From an uncultured Ignatzschineria sp. (GTDB taxonomy: Bacteria; Pseudomonadota; Gammaproteobacteria; Cardiobacteriales; Wohlfahrtiimonadaceae): DNA of 64,000 nt. Positions 17,801-26,772 of the stretch are shown here, piece by piece (within the stretch, counting starts at the first letter, position 1; the number at the start of each line of letters is the position of its first letter). A program made the translations under genes and the position numbers. The stretch covers positions 111,103-175,102 of the forward strand of contig CALZEE010000005.1 of the NCBI GenBank assembly GCA_945639195.1. Reading direction: 5' to 3'. Below the pieces are notes generated by a model. The model was not told the origin of the DNA, ran no database searches, and was given only the letters and a program-made list of their open reading frames with translations.

Positions 17801-18730
17801 ATGGCATTCACATTACGCCAAGTACGGTACTTTGTGGCGACTGCAGAAACAGGCCAAATTTCACTGGCATCACAGCGTCTCAATATCACGCAATCAGCGA
17901 TTACCATTGCGATCAAGCAACTGGAAAGCACCGTTCATTCAGAGCTATTTCTGCGCCTGCCATCAGGCATGGTGCTCACTGAATCGGGGCATCTTTTTCT
18001 GAAGCACTCTTATGAGATCTTAGACCGCGTGGATGCCGCGATGAATGTCCAAAACCTCAATCAGCACCATGGAAAAATCACGATTGCCGGCACGGGGACG
18101 ATCATTAGCTACTTTTTACCGATGCACCTTAACCGTATTCAGAAACTCTATCCTAATCTCACCTTAAAAATCCTAGAGCTCTCCAGACAAGAGATCGAAC
18201 AAGGTTTAGAAAGTGGGGATATTGATCTGGCGGTGCTGCTCAGCTCTAACGTCACCAATCCTAAAATTGCCGTTCGAGATCTCTTTGATTCCACGCGCAG
18301 ACTCTGGCTCTCTGAAGGGCATCCGCTCCTTAATCAAGAATTTGTCACGTTCTCTGAAATCGCGAACGAGCCTTATGTCATGCTCACCTTTGATGAGGCG
18401 GAAAACTGGATGATGAATTTCTGGCATAAACAGGGATATTCCCCCCGCATTATTCTTCGGACTAACGCCGTAGAAGCGGTACGAAGCATGGTTGCTAATG
18501 GTTCGGGCGTGACGATTCTCTCTGACGCGGTATATCGCCCTTGGTCGCTTGAGGGAAAACGCATTCATAATATCTCCTTGAACCCCGCACCTCCGCCCAT
18601 GGCTGTGGGCGTTGCTTGGGCCGAAGGAAAGGCGCTCGATGCCATTACCGAGCACCTGATCAACTACTTTATTAAAATCGGCGGGCGCCAAGGCACAGAA
18701 ATGCTCGGAGGGAATCCTCTCGGGCTTTAA
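17801..18730 (+). CDS. LysR-family transcriptional regulator, probable regulator of the pxp cluster
   Basis: 309 residues. The N-terminal helix-turn-helix is clear: FTLRQVRYFVATAETGQISLASQRLNITQSAITIAIKQLE (residues 2-42; HTH centre about 18-38). A linker helix and a periplasmic-binding-like effector domain follow, including IDLAVLLSS and the C-terminal SMVANGSGVTILSD. The start follows GGGAGGATTTT. Being divergent from pxpA, it probably controls the pxp/carboxylase genes; the inducer is unknown, with 5-oxoproline or a related lactam as the obvious guess. Confidence 0.9.
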   Translation: MAFTLRQVRYFVATAETGQISLASQRLNITQSAITIAIKQLESTVHSELFLRLPSGMVLTESGHLFLKHSYEILDRVDAAMNVQNLNQHHGKITIAGTGTIISYFLPMHLNRIQKLYPNLTLKILELSRQEIEQGLESGDIDLAVLLSSNVTNPKIAVRDLFDSTRRLWLSEGHPLLNQEFVTFSEIANEPYVMLTFDEAENWMMNFWHKQGYSPRIILRTNAVEAVRSMVANGSGVTILSDAVYRPWSLEGKRIHNISLNPAPPPMAVGVAWAEGKALDAITEHLINYFIKIGGRQGTEMLGGNPLGL

Positions 18731-18936
18731 GACGTTCTTTTCACTCGTTCTTATCAAAAATAGGATCCAGCTCTCTGCCAGTAATTGACACAAATAATAG
18801 ATAAGAGATCCTGAATTAATGCGTGGGGTGATCCCTGCATAAACTGCTCTCATAAAACCACGCTCTCTCTTTTAGTTCCTACGTGCTAAAATACTCGGCA
18901 ATTTAATAATCTTCTGAAAACAGTTAGGAGCCGAGG

Positions 18937-19389
18937 ATGACAACCTACCCACGCGCCGTTCTCCACCGTAGAATGGGCGCCCTTTTATATGATATTCTCG
19001 CAATCTTTGCGCTTGAAATGGTCGTTGCCGGCATTTTCCTACTCTTTAATCATGGAGAGGCTATTACAGAGGAACACTCGCTCTATAAAGTGCAACAGAC
19101 CATCTTTGCGATTGTGCCCTTTATCTATTTCCTCTTCTTCTGGTTACGTGATGCGCATACAACTGGCATGCGCGCTTGGCGCCTTCGTATCCAACAAACA
19201 AATCAACAACCGATCACAGGGCAAAAAGCGATCTTACGTCTGCTCTTTGCCATTGTGAGCTGGATTCCTTTTGGTCTTGGCTTCCTCTGGGTTTTCGTAT
19301 CGCCGACCCGCCTTGCATGGCATGATCAGCTCTCTGGTACTGAAATTATCCAACTTCCCAAACATCCGAAAAAAGAGAAGAGATCCTAA
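18937..19389 (+). CDS. RDD-family membrane protein
   Basis: 150 residues with the RDD domain: YPRAVLHRRMGALLYDILAIFALEMVVAGIFL (first helix with the Arg/Asp signature), a second helix FAIVPFIYFLFFWL, then RDAHTTGMRAWRLRI, and a third helix LLFAIVSWIPFGLGFLWVFV followed by RLAWHDQLSGTEII. The family is widespread; a few members are linked to ion transport, but most are uncharacterised. It ends 3 nt before mfd, so the two share a transcript. Confidence 0.88.
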   Translation: MTTYPRAVLHRRMGALLYDILAIFALEMVVAGIFLLFNHGEAITEEHSLYKVQQTIFAIVPFIYFLFFWLRDAHTTGMRAWRLRIQQTNQQPITGQKAILRLLFAIVSWIPFGLGFLWVFVSPTRLAWHDQLSGTEIIQLPKHPKKEKRS

Positions 19390-19392
19390 ATC

Positions 19393-22300
19393 ATGAAAAA
19401 GATCGCCCTCAACACCCTCACTATTCCCGCACAAAAACGCGCCGTCTCGTGGGATATTGAGAACGCATCGAATTTTGCCCTTCATCTTGTTAACTCGGCT
19501 AAAAATAGTGATCGGACGATTGTCGTCATCGTCAACGATATGCGTAAAGCGGAAAATCTTGTCGAAGATTGCGCCTTCTTTGGCGGAAAAGCAACGATTT
19601 TCCCCGATACCGAAACCTTGCCTTACGACCCATTCTCTCCACAGATCGACATTATCTCTCAGCGTCTTTCGGTGCTTTATCACCTGAAAGAGGGTGAGAA
19701 ATCCATTGTGATCGTCACAATTCCAACGCTCATGCAACGCTTAGCGCCGCGGGAATTCTTCGATGCCAATGTGCTTCTCTTTAGGCGAGAGCAGATTATT
19801 GACCGAGAAGTGTTTAGAAGTAATCTGGAAAGCGCCGGATATTTAGCAGTTAGTAGCGTGATTTCCCCCGGGGAATTCTCTGCGCGAGGCTCTGTCTTTG
19901 ATCTCTTCCCGATGGGCGAAAAAGCGCCGATCCGTATTGATTTCTTTGATAATGAGATCGATACAATTCGCACCTTTGACCCTGAAACCGGCGACACGAT
20001 TGAGACATTCCAATCGCTCTCTCTTCTACCCACTCGGGAATTTGATAGTAGCGAACAAGGACTCACGCGCTTTAAGCAGAAATATCAAACAAGCTTTACT
20101 GATGATCCAGCGCTCTTAAAAAAATCTTATATCTATCAAGAGACCATCAAAGGCAATTTACCTTCCGGCATTGAAGGTTACTTACCGCTCTTTTTTGAAA
20201 ATACCGCAACCTTCTTTGATTATCTCCCAAAAGAGACAACGCTACTGCTCTACCCCGATATCGCGCAAGAAGGGCTTCGCTTCCATGATTTAATCGAAAC
20301 CCGTTTCGAGCGTTATCGTCATGATAGTGAAAAGCCGATCTTAACGCCGGCAAGACTCTACTTAACCACAAAAGGGCTGGAGGGATTACTCGAGCAATAT
20401 CCACAAGTCACCCTCAATTTCAAAACACAATTCCAAGCAGCCGTTACGCTGAGTGATCTTAAAACCCAAGCGGAATCGGGCACGACTCCTTATATTCTCT
20501 GCGCGGAAACATCCGGAAGACGCGAGAATCTGCTCAACCGCTTAACGAGTGAAGCCATTACGCCCACCGTTTATAGCAATATTGATGAAGCCTTCAAAGC
20601 GCCGAGCAAACTGATGCTTGTCACAGGAATCATCAACCAAGGCTTTGAGAATCATCAACCTCGCTTTAGACTCATTACAGAAGCGGAATTCCTCGGCGTT
20701 AAACCGCGGGAATATCGATCTAAGAGTAAAGTGGCAGATATCGAAGCGATGCTTACTAATCTCGATACGCTCGAAATTGGGGATCCGATTATCCATATTA
20801 ATCACGGTGTCGGCCGTTATGCTGGCATGGATATTATTGATGATACCGAGCTTGTGGTGATTGAATACAAAGACAATGCCAAGCTCTATGTTCCCGTCAC
20901 ATCGCTCGATCTCCTCTCTAAATACTCCGGCAGCGAAAAAAAATCAGCTCCGCTCCATAAACTCGGCACCGATCAATGGGATAAAGCGCGCCGAAAAGCC
21001 GCGGAAAAAGCCAATGATACGGCCGCAGAACTGCTTGATATCTATTCTCGTAGAGAAGCGCAATCAGGAAAACGCATGACGATTCCGGCAGAGTATCGGC
21101 TCTTTTCTGAAAGCTTCCCTTATAAAACAACCCCTGATCAGCAACGCGCCATTGATGATGTCTTAAAAGATCTCGAGCATGGCAAAATGGACCGCATTAT
21201 TTGTGGGGATGTTGGCTTTGGAAAAACCGAAGTCGCCATGCGCGCCGCCTTTATGGCTGCGATGAATGGCTACCAAGTCGCGATTCTCGCCCCCACAACC
21301 TTATTAGCTGAACAGCATGCCACCGCTTTTGAAGATCGATTTGCAGATTGGCCGCTTAAAATCGCGGCGCTCTCTCGCTTTAGAAAAACCAAAGAGACGC
21401 GGGAAATTCTTGAGTCCCTTGCAGCTGGTGATGTCGATGTAGTGATCGGTACGCATCGATTACTCTCTGAAGATACGCGCTTTAAGAATTTAGGACTTGT
21501 CATTATTGATGAAGAGCACCGCTTTGGCGTTAAACAAAAAGAGCGCCTGCGGGAGCTTCGTGCCGAAGTAAACTTTATGGCAATGACCGCAACACCAATC
21601 CCGAGAACCCTGAATATGGGCTTAACAGGTCTTAAAGCGCTCTCGATTATTGCCACGCCGCCCGAAAACCGAATCGCGGTTAAAACATTCGTCAACGAGT
21701 GGAGTGATGAGTTAATTGTAGAAGCCTGTACGCGCGAATTTAAACGAGGCGGACAAGTTTACTTCCTACACAATGAGGTCAAAAATATTGAGATGGTGCA
21801 AAGCCGATTATTGGAGCTAATGCCCGATATTTCTGTGGGAATTGCCCATGGACAGATGAATGAAACAGCACTTGAAAAAGTGATGCTCGACTTCTATCAC
21901 CATCGCGTGAATATCCTCCTTTGTACCACCATTGTAGAATCAGGGATTGATGTCCCAAATGCCAATACCGTGATCATTAACAGAGCCGATCACTTGGGGC
22001 TTGCGCAGTTACATCAAATTCGAGGGCGCGTCGGGCGCTCGCATCACCGCGCATTTTGCTATCTTATCGTCCCTGAATATGCAGCAATGACATCAGATGC
22101 AAAAAAACGGATCGAAGCGATTGCCACAACCGATACACTTGGTGCGGGCTTTATGCTTGCTAACCATGACCTTGAGATTCGCGGCGCCGGAGAACTCCTT
22201 GGCGATGCGCAAAGCGGAGAGATCAACTCTATCGGCTTCTCGCTCTATATGGAGCTCTTAAGTGAAGCGGCGGAAATGGTGAAACGGGGCGGAAAATTAG

Positions 22301-22755
22301 ATGTGGCAGATCCCTTTAATAAAGGGCTTGAAATTAGTATCGGTGTGCCGGCATTGATTCAAGAAGATTTCGTCTTTGATGTCTCTGCCCGCCTCTCTTA
22401 CTATAAACGCATTGCGAGCTGTAAGAGTGAAGATGAACTGGATCAGATTCAGATCGAGATGATCGACCGTTTTGGGCTATTACCTGATGCTACAAAACGT
22501 CTCTTTAAGTTAGCAGAGCTCAAACTCAAAGCAAAACCGCTAAATCTTAAAAAGATCGAAGCGAATCAAAATGGCGCGCGGATTATCTTTGGAGATCAAC
22601 CTCGGATTAATACAGCGAACCTCATCACCTTGATTCAAGATTCTCCTCACTTTTACCAACTTCAAGGTCAAGAAGCGCTTCGCTATGTGCTTCCCCTTGA
22701 AAGCCCAGAGCTTCGGATTAATGCCATCAGTAAATTATTAACAACGCTAGCTTAA
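19393..22755 (+). CDS. mfd: Transcription-repair coupling factor Mfd
   Basis: 1120 residues, close to E. coli Mfd (1148). In order: a UvrB-homology N-terminal module (SRTIVVIVNDM..., LFPMGEKAPIRIDFFDNEIDTIRTFD), the RNA-polymerase-interacting domain (about 455-520: GDPIIHINHGVGRYAGMD...YVPV), the translocase with Walker A GDVGFGKTEVAMRA (about 605), DEEHRFGV (about 706), MTATPIPRTL and GRVGRSHHRAFCYL, and a C-terminal UvrA-masking domain. It removes stalled RNA polymerase at lesions and recruits UvrA; uvrC lies in the same window. Confidence 0.97.
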   Translation: MKKIALNTLTIPAQKRAVSWDIENASNFALHLVNSAKNSDRTIVVIVNDMRKAENLVEDCAFFGGKATIFPDTETLPYDPFSPQIDIISQRLSVLYHLKEGEKSIVIVTIPTLMQRLAPREFFDANVLLFRREQIIDREVFRSNLESAGYLAVSSVISPGEFSARGSVFDLFPMGEKAPIRIDFFDNEIDTIRTFDPETGDTIETFQSLSLLPTREFDSSEQGLTRFKQKYQTSFTDDPALLKKSYIYQETIKGNLPSGIEGYLPLFFENTATFFDYLPKETTLLLYPDIAQEGLRFHDLIETRFERYRHDSEKPILTPARLYLTTKGLEGLLEQYPQVTLNFKTQFQAAVTLSDLKTQAESGTTPYILCAETSGRRENLLNRLTSEAITPTVYSNIDEAFKAPSKLMLVTGIINQGFENHQPRFRLITEAEFLGVKPREYRSKSKVADIEAMLTNLDTLEIGDPIIHINHGVGRYAGMDIIDDTELVVIEYKDNAKLYVPVTSLDLLSKYSGSEKKSAPLHKLGTDQWDKARRKAAEKANDTAAELLDIYSRREAQSGKRMTIPAEYRLFSESFPYKTTPDQQRAIDDVLKDLEHGKMDRIICGDVGFGKTEVAMRAAFMAAMNGYQVAILAPTTLLAEQHATAFEDRFADWPLKIAALSRFRKTKETREILESLAAGDVDVVIGTHRLLSEDTRFKNLGLVIIDEEHRFGVKQKERLRELRAEVNFMAMTATPIPRTLNMGLTGLKALSIIATPPENRIAVKTFVNEWSDELIVEACTREFKRGGQVYFLHNEVKNIEMVQSRLLELMPDISVGIAHGQMNETALEKVMLDFYHHRVNILLCTTIVESGIDVPNANTVIINRADHLGLAQLHQIRGRVGRSHHRAFCYLIVPEYAAMTSDAKKRIEAIATTDTLGAGFMLANHDLEIRGAGELLGDAQSGEINSIGFSLYMELLSEAAEMVKRGGKLDVADPFNKGLEISIGVPALIQEDFVFDVSARLSYYKRIASCKSEDELDQIQIEMIDRFGLLPDATKRLFKLAELKLKAKPLNLKKIEANQNGARIIFGDQPRINTANLITLIQDSPHFYQLQGQEALRYVLPLESPELRINAISKLLTTLA

Positions 22756-22956
22756 CAGGGAAAGCACGTAATATTGTATAAATTGACTACAATTCAACAC
22801 CTTACATCACGCATCTTCAAAAAATATCCCTCTCCTTTGAGATTTCATATTAAGATGCCCTTAGATAGCGCGATAAAGAGTCCTCGAAAAGCACCAAAGC
22901 TATAGAGTGTTCTCGGCATATCGCACAAGTTTAGTAACACAAGGATAGAAAAAAGA

Positions 22957-24324
22957 ATGAAAAAACTTTCAATTGTCGTACTCGCAGCGGGTCTTGGTTC
23001 AAGAATGAAATCTGCACTACCAAAGCCGCTTCATAAAATTGGCGGGAAGCCGATGTTAGAGCATGTATTAGAGTGTGCACGACAACTTAATCCGGATAAA
23101 CTCATCGTTGTTTATGGTCACCGTGGCGAAGAACTTCAAGCGGCATTTAGCCACCATGATGATATTACTTGGGCGAAGCAAGAGACCTTTGAAGGCACGG
23201 GTGATGCGATGAAATATGCGCTCCCGCATACAATCGACGACTCTACCGTATTAGTGTTATATGGCGATACACCGCTCATTAATGCTGGAACGCTAGAAGA
23301 GTTGGTGAAAAACGCTAAAAATACGCGCCTCAATTGGTTGATCTCAACCGTGCCAAATCCAACGGGTTATGGCCGTATTATCCGTGACCACAATCATCAC
23401 ATGGTCGCAATCATCGAAGAAAAAGATGCTAACGAAATCGAAAAAGAGATTGATGAGATCAATACCGGAATCTTTGCTGTTTGCCAAAACTTCCTTAGAG
23501 AAGCATTACCGCAAATTACCAATGATAATCAGCAACAAGAGTATTACCTGACTGATATTGCTAAACTTGCGGTTGAAAATGATATTACCATTCATACACG
23601 CAACGAAAAACCTGAGCTTATTCAAGGTGTGAATGACCGCATTCAGCTTGCGGCGCTTGAGCGTTACTATCAAAAAGAGATGGCAAAACAGCTCATGCTC
23701 AGCGGTATCACCATTGATGATCCTGAATCATTAACCATTCGTGGAACTGTCCATAATGATCTTGATTGCCATATTGAAACTAACGTGACTTTAGAGGGTA
23801 ACATTGTCTTAGGAAAAAATGTCACGATTCGCACCGGTTCAGTCTTAAAAGATGTTGTGATTGGCGATAATACAACGATCCATCCTTACTCTGTGATTGA
23901 GAAAGCATCCATTGGTAAAAATGCTGATATTGGTCCTTTTGCAAGAATTCGTGAAAATACAAAACTCGGAGACAATACCCGTATCGGGAACTTCGTAGAG
24001 ACCAAAAATACGACGCTAGGCAATGGCTCAAAAGCTGGACATCTCACCTATCTTGGGGATGCCATCATTGGTGAGGAGAGCAATATTGGTGCCGGAACTA
24101 TCACATGTAACTATGATGGGGCGCATAAGCATCAAACGATTATTGGTAATCATGCATTCATTGGTTCTAATAGCTCACTCGTAGCACCTGTGAAAGTAGG
24201 AGATTATGCCGGAACTGCGGCAGGGGCGATTGTGCCTAAAGATGTGAAAGATCATACACTTGTTCGTAATCATCTTGAAGTCATCCATGTTGAAAACTGG
24301 GTTGCTCCTAAAAAAGACGCATAA
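22957..24324 (+). CDS. glmU: Bifunctional UDP-GlcNAc pyrophosphorylase / glucosamine-1-P acetyltransferase
   Basis: 455 residues, the family length. The N-terminal uridyltransferase starts VVLAAGLGSRMKSALPKPLH and includes VLYGDTPLI. The C-terminal left-handed beta helix is built of hexapeptides and includes IGPFARIRENTKLGDNTRIGNFVETKN, HLTYLGDA and NYDGAHKHQT with the acetyl-transfer His. It makes UDP-GlcNAc for peptidoglycan and lipopolysaccharide in the cytoplasm. Ribosome site AAGGA. It has its own terminator. Confidence 0.97.
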   Translation: MKKLSIVVLAAGLGSRMKSALPKPLHKIGGKPMLEHVLECARQLNPDKLIVVYGHRGEELQAAFSHHDDITWAKQETFEGTGDAMKYALPHTIDDSTVLVLYGDTPLINAGTLEELVKNAKNTRLNWLISTVPNPTGYGRIIRDHNHHMVAIIEEKDANEIEKEIDEINTGIFAVCQNFLREALPQITNDNQQQEYYLTDIAKLAVENDITIHTRNEKPELIQGVNDRIQLAALERYYQKEMAKQLMLSGITIDDPESLTIRGTVHNDLDCHIETNVTLEGNIVLGKNVTIRTGSVLKDVVIGDNTTIHPYSVIEKASIGKNADIGPFARIRENTKLGDNTRIGNFVETKNTTLGNGSKAGHLTYLGDAIIGEESNIGAGTITCNYDGAHKHQTIIGNHAFIGSNSSLVAPVKVGDYAGTAAGAIVPKDVKDHTLVRNHLEVIHVENWVAPKKDA

Positions 24325-24343
24325 ACAATCTTTAGAACCTGTT

Positions 24344-24392
24344 AAAAGCGATCATTGTAGCGGCGAAATCTCCGTTCAATGACGCTTTTTTG
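24344..24392 (+). terminator. Intrinsic terminator of glmU
   Basis: AAAAGCG-A-TCATTG pairs with CAATGA-CGCTTTT with a single bulged A, followed by a T-run, 20 nt past the stop. Confidence 0.82.
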
Positions 24393-24434
24393 TAACAAAC
24401 CAGAAATAACCCCTCCATATCAATAGGTTATTTT

Positions 24435-24448
24435 TTGCTACAGATCAA
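24435..24448 (+). promoter_or_regulatory. FNR/ANR-like box upstream of the cytochrome c gene
   Basis: TTGCT-ACAG-ATCAA matches the FNR consensus TTGAT-N4-ATCAA at 9 of 10 positions. Its centre (24441.5) lies about 41 nt before the start predicted from the TACAAT at 24470-24475. That is the class II activator position. Confidence 0.65.
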
Positions 24449-24486
24449 AGGCCTACCGTTTATATTTTATACAATATGATTCTGAC

Positions 24487-24514
24487 CTGACAGGTCTATA
24501 TTTAGTGATATAAT
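24487..24514 (+). promoter_or_regulatory. Second promoter of the cytochrome c gene with extended -10
   Basis: CTGACA, then 16 nt, then TATAAT preceded by TG (TGATATAAT at 24506-24514). It overlaps the start region of the FNR-type promoter. A dyad, GACCTG-A-CAGGTC, at 24484-24496 covers its -35 and could be a repressor site. Confidence 0.55.
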
Positions 24515-24629
24515 GCGTCTATACTTTTAGTAACACTCGCTGTAAACAGATAAGCGCCAAGAGCAGAAGCGATTTATACAGTAGCAGCAAGACAATTTAA
24601 TAAAATACGCATTTAAAAAGGAACAGAGT

Positions 24630-24938
24630 ATGAAAAAATTACTTCTCGTTGCAACATTTGCCGCGCTTGCAGCACCAACATTTGCACAAGTTGATCCTGA
24701 TCTTGCAACCGCATCAGGATGTTTCGCATGCCATCGTCAAGATCAAAAACTCATTGGCCCAAGCTATGATGAAGTTTATGCAAAGTACAAAGATGATGCA
24801 GGTGCTGAAACTTACCTTATTGAAAAGGTAAAAACAGGTGGTTCAGGTGTTTGGGGTCCTATCCCAATGGCACCAAACCTTCATATCCCTGAAGCAACGA
24901 TTACATTACTCGTAGAACAAATCTTACATAAAAAATAA
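24630..24938 (+). CDS. Periplasmic class I c-type cytochrome (c551-like)
   Basis: 102 residues. A Sec signal peptide (MKKLLLVATFAALAAPTFA, cut near residue 19) is followed by the haem site CFACH (Cys31, Cys34, His35). The axial Met80 lies in IPMAP, and a C-terminal helix closes the fold. This is the small c551/c552 type that carries electrons between bc1 complex and terminal oxidases or denitrification enzymes. An FNR-like box in class II position upstream agrees with induction at low oxygen; this is inference. The gene is monocistronic, between two terminators. Confidence 0.92.
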   Translation: MKKLLLVATFAALAAPTFAQVDPDLATASGCFACHRQDQKLIGPSYDEVYAKYKDDAGAETYLIEKVKTGGSGVWGPIPMAPNLHIPEATITLLVEQILHKK

Positions 24939-24981
24939 TTACGAGTAAGATATTGTTATTACAAGCATTGTTATAAACATC

Positions 24982-25019
24982 AAAATGCCGATCAGAATAA
25001 TCACTGATCGGCATTTTTT
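24982..25019 (+). terminator. Intrinsic terminator of the cytochrome c gene
   Basis: A 13-bp stem, AAAATGCCGATCA / TGATCGGCATTTT, with a 10-nt loop and a T-run. Confidence 0.9.
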
Positions 25020-25061
25020 ATGGTCTTTGAAAAGGGCTGCTGTCATCAGCAAAACTCAAAA

Positions 25062-25107
25062 GTGCCGGTGGAATGGTTGAGCTTCAAAATCAATCTCATG
25101 ACGGCAC
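25062..25107. repeat. Module 1 repeat (46 nt), inverted copy
   Basis: Same 46-nt length as in the 5.2 kb array, read on the other strand: GTGCCG at the left and CGGCAC at the right end. It is followed after 19 nt by module 2 in the opposite relative order to the array. Confidence 0.8.
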
Positions 25108-25126
25108 TAAAAAAGCTCGATCTGAT

Positions 25127-25168
25127 TGCCGGCAAGCAGGATTTCTACTTCGCGGTCATTGCTCCGGC
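25127..25168. repeat. Module 2 repeat (42 nt), inverted copy
   Basis: Starts TGCCGGCA and ends TCATTGCTCCGGC, exactly 42 nt like the other copies. It lies just past the 3' end of the LOG gene. Confidence 0.8.
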
Positions 25169-25209
25169 AATGAATCAGCATTTATCGAAATAAATGCTTT
25201 TAGCCTCAG

Positions 25210-25875
25210 CTATAATCCTGAGAGCGCCTCTAATGCTTCTTCAACTGTATCCACCAAAATAAGTTTATCGAGATCGCCGGCATTAATCATTTCGTGCTGT
25301 AAAAAAGCGGTTTTGAACCATTCCATTAAAGGAGCCCAAAATTCACGATCCACAAGGATCATCGGTTTTAACGCCATCTTTTTCGTCTGCATTAAGGTCA
25401 TTGCTTCCAACAACTCATCTAAAGTACCAAAACCGCCAGGCACGCAGATGAAGGCATCGGAATATGCCATGAAGATCGTTTTACGGGTAGGAAAATGCTC
25501 AAAATAGAGCGAGATATCTTGGTATGGATTCGGCGTTTGCTCTCTTGGGAGCTTAATATTGAGTCCGATCGATTGCCCCGCACCGCCTAACTGACAACCT
25601 CTATTCGCAGCAGCCATCACACCAGGACCGCCACCTGTGATAATCGCAATACCTTTTTCTGAAAGCACTTTTCCAAGGGTCAATGCCATTTGGCATGCCG
25701 GATGAGTCTCTGCTAATCTTGCTGATCCAAAAATACTGACGGCTTTCTCGATATTTGCGAGCTTATCCATAGCGGCTGTTAATTCTGCATTGACCAAGCC
25801 CAAATCAAATAGGTCTGATTTTTGTGGTTTTTTTGTGGATTGTACAGCGGTATTAAGATCACTAGAGAGCGTCAT
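25210..25875 (-). CDS. LOG-family protein (TIGR00730 type)
   Basis: 221 residues with a Rossmann-like lysine-decarboxylase/LOG fold: SIFGSARL near residue 48, ITGGGPGVMAAANRG (about 80-94) and VPGGFGTLDELLEAMTLMQTKK (about 145-166). LOG enzymes cut the N-glycosidic bond of nucleoside 5'-monophosphates, releasing ribose phosphate; some bacterial members are AMP/pyrimidine nucleotide nucleosidases. The PGGxGTxxE motif is intact and the canonical PRxxxE is replaced by PGVMAAANRG-type sequence, common in this sub-branch. Substrate unknown. It ends next to inverted repeat modules. Confidence 0.85.
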   Translation of the reverse strand: MTLSSDLNTAVQSTKKPQKSDLFDLGLVNAELTAAMDKLANIEKAVSIFGSARLAETHPACQMALTLGKVLSEKGIAIITGGGPGVMAAANRGCQLGGAGQSIGLNIKLPREQTPNPYQDISLYFEHFPTRKTIFMAYSDAFICVPGGFGTLDELLEAMTLMQTKKMALKPMILVDREFWAPLMEWFKTAFLQHEMINAGDLDKLILVDTVEEALEALSGL

Positions 25876-25990
25876 CAGGTTTAAATCCTTTCAGCATAAA
25901 ACGATGGATAATTGAGGGTTGAGACAATAATAAAAACGTCATCTATCCCTATTTACGAACGAAATAGAATAACGTATGCGGCTATCTTAC

Positions 25991-26770
25991 TCAAGGTGCG
26001 GTCGGTTTGAGATAGACATCATAACGGGTATTAGGCGATTCCACAGAATGACTTGGCACTCGATCTGCCACAAAGTCTGATCCTTTGGGTCTTTTAACCA
26101 CAACTCTCGCAACGCCACTCTCGATCGCAGATTGAAGTAATAACTCACTATCCCTATCAGCACCTACCAAATTACGAATAATTCGCAGCTCCTTCTTGAC
26201 CAAGGCCGATTTTTTACGCTCCGGATACATCGGATCAATATAGATCGCATCCGCGAAATGTCCGGCAATGTCTTTATCTTCAGACTCTGACATCTGTACT
26301 TGCTGCATTCTTTGCAAATAGAGAATAGAGTCTTCAGGGGCAAGCGCTAAATGTTGCTCAAATCCTGCATTGGGTAACTCACTCAACGCGTGCGTTAAGA
26401 GAATTTGCAACACAGGATTGCGCTCAAACATCGTTACATTAAAACCGGCAAAAAAGAGCATACAGGAATCTCGTCCAAGCCCTGCTGTCATATCTAGCAC
26501 ATGCTTTCGCTCGGTACTCTTCCAGCCCAGTGCGCGTAATAATGGCTCTTGGGCTTTATTAATATGCTGCATTCTGTAACGCATCTTTTTAGAGAAGAAA
26601 TCAATGTCTAAGTGCCCTGCTTCTAAGTCATTCCAGAAAAAGGTCTTCCCATCCCACACAAAACGACTCGCGTCAGGATCAAACGACTCATTTAACTGTG
26701 CCCGAATTTCATCACTTACCGGCAATGCAACGCCCTGCCCTTTTTTACTAATCTCTAACGGATAACTCAC
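25991..26770 (-). CDS. rsmJ: 16S rRNA (guanine1516-N2)-methyltransferase
   Basis: 259 residues with the RsmJ pattern: VLDMTAGLGRDSCMLFFAGFNVTMFERNPV (SAM-binding motif I and acidic loop, about 92-120), ILYLQ, DAIYIDPMYPERKKSALVKKELRI (catalytic DPMYP, about 176-200) and VARVVVKRPKGSDF. It methylates G1516 of 16S rRNA using SAM. It starts 2 nt from the tag stop, so the two are one transcript. Confidence 0.94.
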   Translation of the reverse strand: MSYPLEISKKGQGVALPVSDEIRAQLNESFDPDASRFVWDGKTFFWNDLEAGHLDIDFFSKKMRYRMQHINKAQEPLLRALGWKSTERKHVLDMTAGLGRDSCMLFFAGFNVTMFERNPVLQILLTHALSELPNAGFEQHLALAPEDSILYLQRMQQVQMSESEDKDIAGHFADAIYIDPMYPERKKSALVKKELRIIRNLVGADRDSELLLQSAIESGVARVVVKRPKGSDFVADRVPSHSVESPNTRYDVYLKPTAP

Positions 26771-26772
26771 AC

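Noticed and set aside
25073..25507. A 144-codon plus-strand frame near 25 kb
   Set aside because: It crosses the inverted repeat modules and then lies opposite the well-supported LOG gene.
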